Shown piece by piece: positions 5,906-8,740 of a stretch of DNA of 8,740 nt (its first letter is position 1; the number at the start of each line of letters is the position of its first letter). The notes under the pieces were generated by a model that was not told where the DNA came from, searched no databases, and saw only the letters and a list, made by a program, of their open reading frames with translations. A program made the translations under genes and the position numbers. This stretch comes from Methylococcaceae bacterium (GTDB taxonomy: Bacteria > Pseudomonadota > Gammaproteobacteria > Methylococcales > Methylococcaceae), in NCBI GenBank assembly GCA_028678445.1, contig JAJRDJ010000119.1:1-8740 (forward strand), written 5' to 3'.

Positions 5906-7816
5906 ATGAAAGACATGACGAAGAACATCCTCCTGTGGGTCGTCATCGCATTTGCCTTGCTGTCGATGTTCAATTATTTCGGTCCCCGGGCGAAAACCGA
6001 CCCGGCCATGACCTACACCAGCTTCATCTCGGCTATCAATCAGGGAACCATCAAACAGGTCAGCATCGACGGCCAGGTTATCAGCGGCATGATGACCGAT
6101 GGCGACCGCTTCATGACCTACAATCCGGGCGATCCGCATTTGGTAGACGATCTCCTGAAGAATCATGTCGACATCAAGGTCGTTCCGCCGGAACGTCCTT
6201 CCTTCATGATGCAATTGTTCATGGCCACCTTCCCGATGCTGCTGTTGATCGGCGTGTGGGTCTATTTCATGCGGCGTATGCAGGGCGGTGCCGGCGGCGG
6301 AGCGATGAATTTCGGCAAGAGCAAGGCTAAGCTGATTGAGGAAGACAAAGTCAAGGTTACGTTTAATGACGTTGCCGGCTGTGACGAAGCCAAGGAAGAC
6401 GTACAGGAGATGGTCGACTTCCTTCGCGACCCCAGCAAGTTCCAGAAACTCGGTGGCATGATTCCCCGCGGCGCCCTGATGGTCGGGCCTCCCGGCACCG
6501 GTAAAACCCTGCTGGCCCGTGCGATCGCCGGTGAAGCCAAGGTACCCTTCTTCTCCATTTCAGGCTCGGACTTCGTGGAAATGTTCGTGGGCGTGGGCGC
6601 TTCCCGCGTTCGTAACATGTTCGAAGAAGCCAAGAAGCGCGCACCCTGCATCATCTTTATCGATGAAATCGACGCCGTTGGTCGCCAGCGTGGCGCGGGT
6701 CTCGGCGGTGGTCACGACGAGCGCGAACAGACGCTGAATCAGCTACTGGTTGAAATGGACGGCTTCAGCGGCAATGAAGGCATCATCATCATCGCCGCCA
6801 CCAACCGTCCCGACGTACTCGACAAAGCCCTGCTCCGCCCCGGCCGCTTCGACCGGCAAATCACCGTTGGCCTGCCTGATGTTCGTGGCCGCGTGCAGAT
6901 TCTGGCGGTCCACATGAAGCGGGTTCCGGTTGGAGCGAACGTCGAACCCGAGTGGCTGGCTCGCGGCACCCCCGGTTTCTCCGGCGCCGACCTCGCCAAC
7001 CTGGTCAATGAAGCGGCTCTCTGCGCCGCTCGAAAAAACAAGCGCCAGGTCGAGATGGACGATTTCGAAAAGGCCAAAGACAAGATTCTGATGGGTGCCG
7101 AGCGGAAATCCACCGTCATGAGCGAGGAAGAAAAATTGGTGACCGCCTATCACGAAGCGGGCCATGCGCTGATTGGTCGCCTGGTTCCGGAACATGACCC
7201 GGTTTACAAAGTCAGCATCATCCCGCGTGGCCGCGCGCTGGGCATCACCATGTTCCTGCCGGAGCGTGACCAGTACAGCGCCAGCAAGCAAAAACTGGAA
7301 AGCCAGATTTCCAGTCTCTACGGTGGTCGGCTGGCCGAGGAAATCATCTTCGGCTCGGAGAAAGTCACGACCGGTGCCCAGAACGACATCGAGCGCGCCA
7401 CGGCACTGGCCCGAAACATGGTGACCCGCTGGGGCCTGTCCGAACGACTGGGACCCTTGTCGTATGGCGAGGAACAGGGCGAAGTCTTCCTGGGCCGCTC
7501 GGTGACTCAGACCAAGTCGGTCTCCGAGGAAACGGCACACTTGATCGATGAGGAAATCCGCTCCGTGATCGACCGGAACTACGAACGGTCCGACCGGTTG
7601 CTGCGCGAGAATATCGACAAGATGCATCTGATGGCCGAGGCACTGATGAAGTATGAAACCATTGACCGCCATCAGATCGACGAAATCATGAATGGTCGGG
7701 TACCGAGCCCACCCAAGGACTGGATCAATACTCCGCCTACCGGAACGGGTAGCGAGGGAGATTCCTCCAAGCCAGAGGAAATCGCGCCGATCGGAAAGAC
7801 GGCTACGTCCCACTAA
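5906..7816 (+). CDS. ftsH: ATP-dependent zinc metalloprotease FtsH
   Basis: The 636-aa inner-membrane AAA+ protease would degrade damaged membrane proteins and short-lived regulators as a hexamer. The order is TM1 (about 7-25), a periplasmic domain (about 30-100) and TM2 (about 102-122). The AAA+ module follows, with Walker A GPPGTGKT (194-201), pore loop FVGVG (227-231), Walker B IIFIDE (249-254) and the second region of homology TNRPDVLDKALLRPGRFDRQ (299-318). The protease has HEAGH (416-420), with Asp494 the likely third zinc ligand. All key residues are present and the sequence closely tracks E. coli FtsH (about 644 aa). ATG 5906 has a good AGAGGA Shine-Dalgarno. The gene is divergent from merR, has no rlmE, folP or glmM neighbour as in E. 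coli, and is followed by a strong terminator, so it is probably monocistronic. It could be one of several FtsH copies. Confidence 0.98.
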   Translation: MKDMTKNILLWVVIAFALLSMFNYFGPRAKTDPAMTYTSFISAINQGTIKQVSIDGQVISGMMTDGDRFMTYNPGDPHLVDDLLKNHVDIKVVPPERPSFMMQLFMATFPMLLLIGVWVYFMRRMQGGAGGGAMNFGKSKAKLIEEDKVKVTFNDVAGCDEAKEDVQEMVDFLRDPSKFQKLGGMIPRGALMVGPPGTGKTLLARAIAGEAKVPFFSISGSDFVEMFVGVGASRVRNMFEEAKKRAPCIIFIDEIDAVGRQRGAGLGGGHDEREQTLNQLLVEMDGFSGNEGIIIIAATNRPDVLDKALLRPGRFDRQITVGLPDVRGRVQILAVHMKRVPVGANVEPEWLARGTPGFSGADLANLVNEAALCAARKNKRQVEMDDFEKAKDKILMGAERKSTVMSEEEKLVTAYHEAGHALIGRLVPEHDPVYKVSIIPRGRALGITMFLPERDQYSASKQKLESQISSLYGGRLAEEIIFGSEKVTTGAQNDIERATALARNMVTRWGLSERLGPLSYGEEQGEVFLGRSVTQTKSVSEETAHLIDEEIRSVIDRNYERSDRLLRENIDKMHLMAEALMKYETIDRHQIDEIMNGRVPSPPKDWINTPPTGTGSEGDSSKPEEIAPIGKTATSH

Positions 7817-7832
7817 GCGGTAGCAGTACCCG

Positions 7833-7870
7833 CGGCCCGCCGGTGGGAATCTCCCGCCGGCGGGCCGTTT
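7833..7870 (+). terminator. Strong intrinsic terminator after ftsH
   Basis: CGGCCCGCCGG (7833-7843) pairs perfectly with CCGGCGGGCCG (7857-7867). An inner T·G wobble and GGGA/TCCC extend it to a stem of about 16 bp around a 3-nt loop. TTT then CTGT follows. The T tract is short, but the stem is very stable. It starts 16 nt after the ftsH stop and separates ftsH from the DUF2956 gene. Confidence 0.85.
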
Positions 7871-7961
7871 CTGTGTCCGGGCCGAGGTAACGAGGCAGAG
7901 TGGTGGTATTACCCTCGGTCAGAACAGGTAAGATAGCTCTGAGTTCACCCCCCATCCTCCA

Positions 7962-8441
7962 ATGCGCAATCCGATAAATCCCCCCGAAGCGTCATCCTCA
8001 ATTCAGGAAGAGGCGCTAGCCATGGCTCGCCGGGTCCAGAAACCTGGGCAAACCAAGGAGCAAACCCGACTGATTGCGCAGGGTATCGCCAAGGGGATCG
8101 AGCTTTACAAGCGGCAACAAAGCGCCAAGGCCCGTGAGCGAGACAAGGCACGCAAGCGTCTCGAAAAAGCACGGTTGATGAATGCCATGGATTCCGGGAC
8201 TGAACATGGCGACGTGGAATCTGATGATTTTCCGCCTTACGCGCACCCCCCCGCCACTGTCCTGACCGTGTGCGGCGTCTTGCTGCTGGCGTTGGCCATC
8301 CTCCACGGCGTGAGGCTTTACACCGGATGGGCTCTCGTTCTCGGGGCATGGCCAGTGCCTTTGTGGATTTCGCTGTTGGCTGCCGTACTGCTGAGCGCCC
8401 TCGCCTTCTGGGCATTGTTAACCGCCTACCATTCACGCTGA
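7962..8441 (+). CDS. DUF2956 family membrane protein
   Basis: The predicted product is 159 aa. Residues 15-66 match the DUF2956 pattern as I remember it from Vibrio and relatives: EEALAMARRVQKPGQTKEQT (16-35), then LIAQGIAKGIELYKRQQ (37-53) and a Lys/Arg/Glu-rich, probably helical stretch to about 72. After an acidic linker come two hydrophobic segments, about 98-117 and 132-153, so the basic head is probably cytoplasmic. Family members I recall are shorter. Function is unknown. ATG 7962 is used because the conserved block starts before the internal ATG 8022. There is no Shine-Dalgarno at 7962, whereas GGAAGAGG precedes 8022, so the shorter start remains possible. The lipocalin gene begins 17 nt after the stop on the same strand, suggesting one operon. 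The 91 bp between the terminator and the gene contain no promoter I can defend. Confidence 0.82.
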   Translation: MRNPINPPEASSSIQEEALAMARRVQKPGQTKEQTRLIAQGIAKGIELYKRQQSAKARERDKARKRLEKARLMNAMDSGTEHGDVESDDFPPYAHPPATVLTVCGVLLLALAILHGVRLYTGWALVLGAWPVPLWISLLAAVLLSALAFWALLTAYHSR

Positions 8442-8458
8442 TCAACGGATATTCAACG

Positions 8459-8740
8459 ATGAAAATATTTTCCGCCATCATTCTGGCATTCCTGCTGGCG
8501 AGCCTTTCCTACCTCATGTTTGGCAAGCTGGGCATTCCCGAGGGCATGAGCGCCGTGCGGGGATTCGACGCGAACCGCTATGTCGGCACCTGGTATGAAA
8601 TAGCCCGGCTGGACCATGGGTTCGAGAAAGGGCTGAGCCACGTGACGGCCGAATACAGCCTCAAGGATGATGGTGGCCTGAAGGTCATCAATAAGGGCTT
8701 CGATACCAAAACCGGCACATGGCAAGCCTCCGTAGCCAAA
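8459..8740 (+). CDS. blc: Blc-type lipocalin (partial, 3' end beyond window)
   Basis: The first 94 codons are present and open to the window edge; families of this type are about 170-180 aa. A hydrophobic N-terminus (MKIFSAIILAFLLASLSYLMF) is followed by the lipocalin GxW block FDANRYVGTWYEIARLDHGF (36-55) and FEKGLSHVTAEYSL, then a strand-turn pattern (GGLKVINKGF), as in bacterial Blc. Blc binds fatty acids or lysophospholipids in the envelope. E. coli Blc is an outer-membrane lipoprotein, but no Cys occurs in this N-terminal region. The product may therefore be secreted to the periplasm or stay anchored by its signal segment. The Shine-Dalgarno is weak (GGA about 9 nt before ATG). The gene lies 17 nt after the DUF2956 gene, so co-expression is likely. 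Confidence 0.88.
   Translation, partial: MKIFSAIILAFLLASLSYLMFGKLGIPEGMSAVRGFDANRYVGTWYEIARLDHGFEKGLSHVTAEYSLKDDGGLKVINKGFDTKTGTWQASVAK

Noticed and set aside
6743..7813. 356-codon minus-strand open frame opposite ftsH
   Set aside because: It is an antisense shadow of a highly conserved FtsH coding sequence, with no recognisable domain.
7885..7917. Imperfect inverted repeat GAGGTAA / TTACCCTC after the ftsH terminator
   Set aside because: Short arms of unequal length around a long loop and no T tract; adds nothing beyond chance.
7906..7934. Possible promoter before the DUF2956 gene (TAAGAT at 7929)
   Set aside because: The -10 is only a partial match and no acceptable -35 lies at 16-18 bp upstream.

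Overview
The window looks like chromosomal DNA of a GC-rich gammaproteobacterium. FtsH, Ppx, the YadG-type ABC ATPase, the ElyC-type protein, the DUF2956 protein and the Blc-type lipocalin all read like gammaproteobacterial family members. I cannot name a genus. There are no RNA genes, CRISPR arrays or intact mobile elements. The only trace of a mobile element is a frameshifted transposase tail at the left edge.

Layout, left to right. (1) 1-340: the 3' end of a decayed integrase-type transposase. (2) 438-1199 (+): a lipoprotein of unknown function, convergent with and overlapping the next gene. (3) 1188-2147 (-): a YadG-like ABC-2 ATPase without its usual permease partner. (4) 2285-3790 (+): exopolyphosphatase Ppx, divergent from the ATPase. 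(5) 4553-3783 and 5627-4563 (-): an ElyC/DUF218 envelope protein behind a long MerR-type regulator, only 9 nt apart and probably one operon; the elyC end overlaps the ppx end. (6) 5628-5905: a divergent regulatory region with four T-N-GACA elements in two pairs of 11-bp period, then two dyads close to the ftsH start. (7) 5906-7816 (+): a complete FtsH protease, closed by a strong intrinsic terminator. (8) 7962-8441 and 8459-8740 (+): a DUF2956 membrane protein and a lipocalin cut by the window edge.

Shared themes are envelope and stress maintenance (FtsH quality control, ElyC-type envelope factor, Blc-type lipocalin, a lipoprotein, an exporter ATPase) and polyphosphate turnover. The most interesting part is the MerR regulator with its control region. 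The protein has a MerR DNA-binding head, a middle segment resembling a B12-binding or receiver fold without a visible cobalamin motif, and a C-terminal domain with a Cys-x-Cys-Pro-x-His motif. It sits beside phased repeats whose 11-bp spacing resembles that described for CarH-type operators. It may control itself, elyC and ftsH, but this is inference from layout and sequence only.
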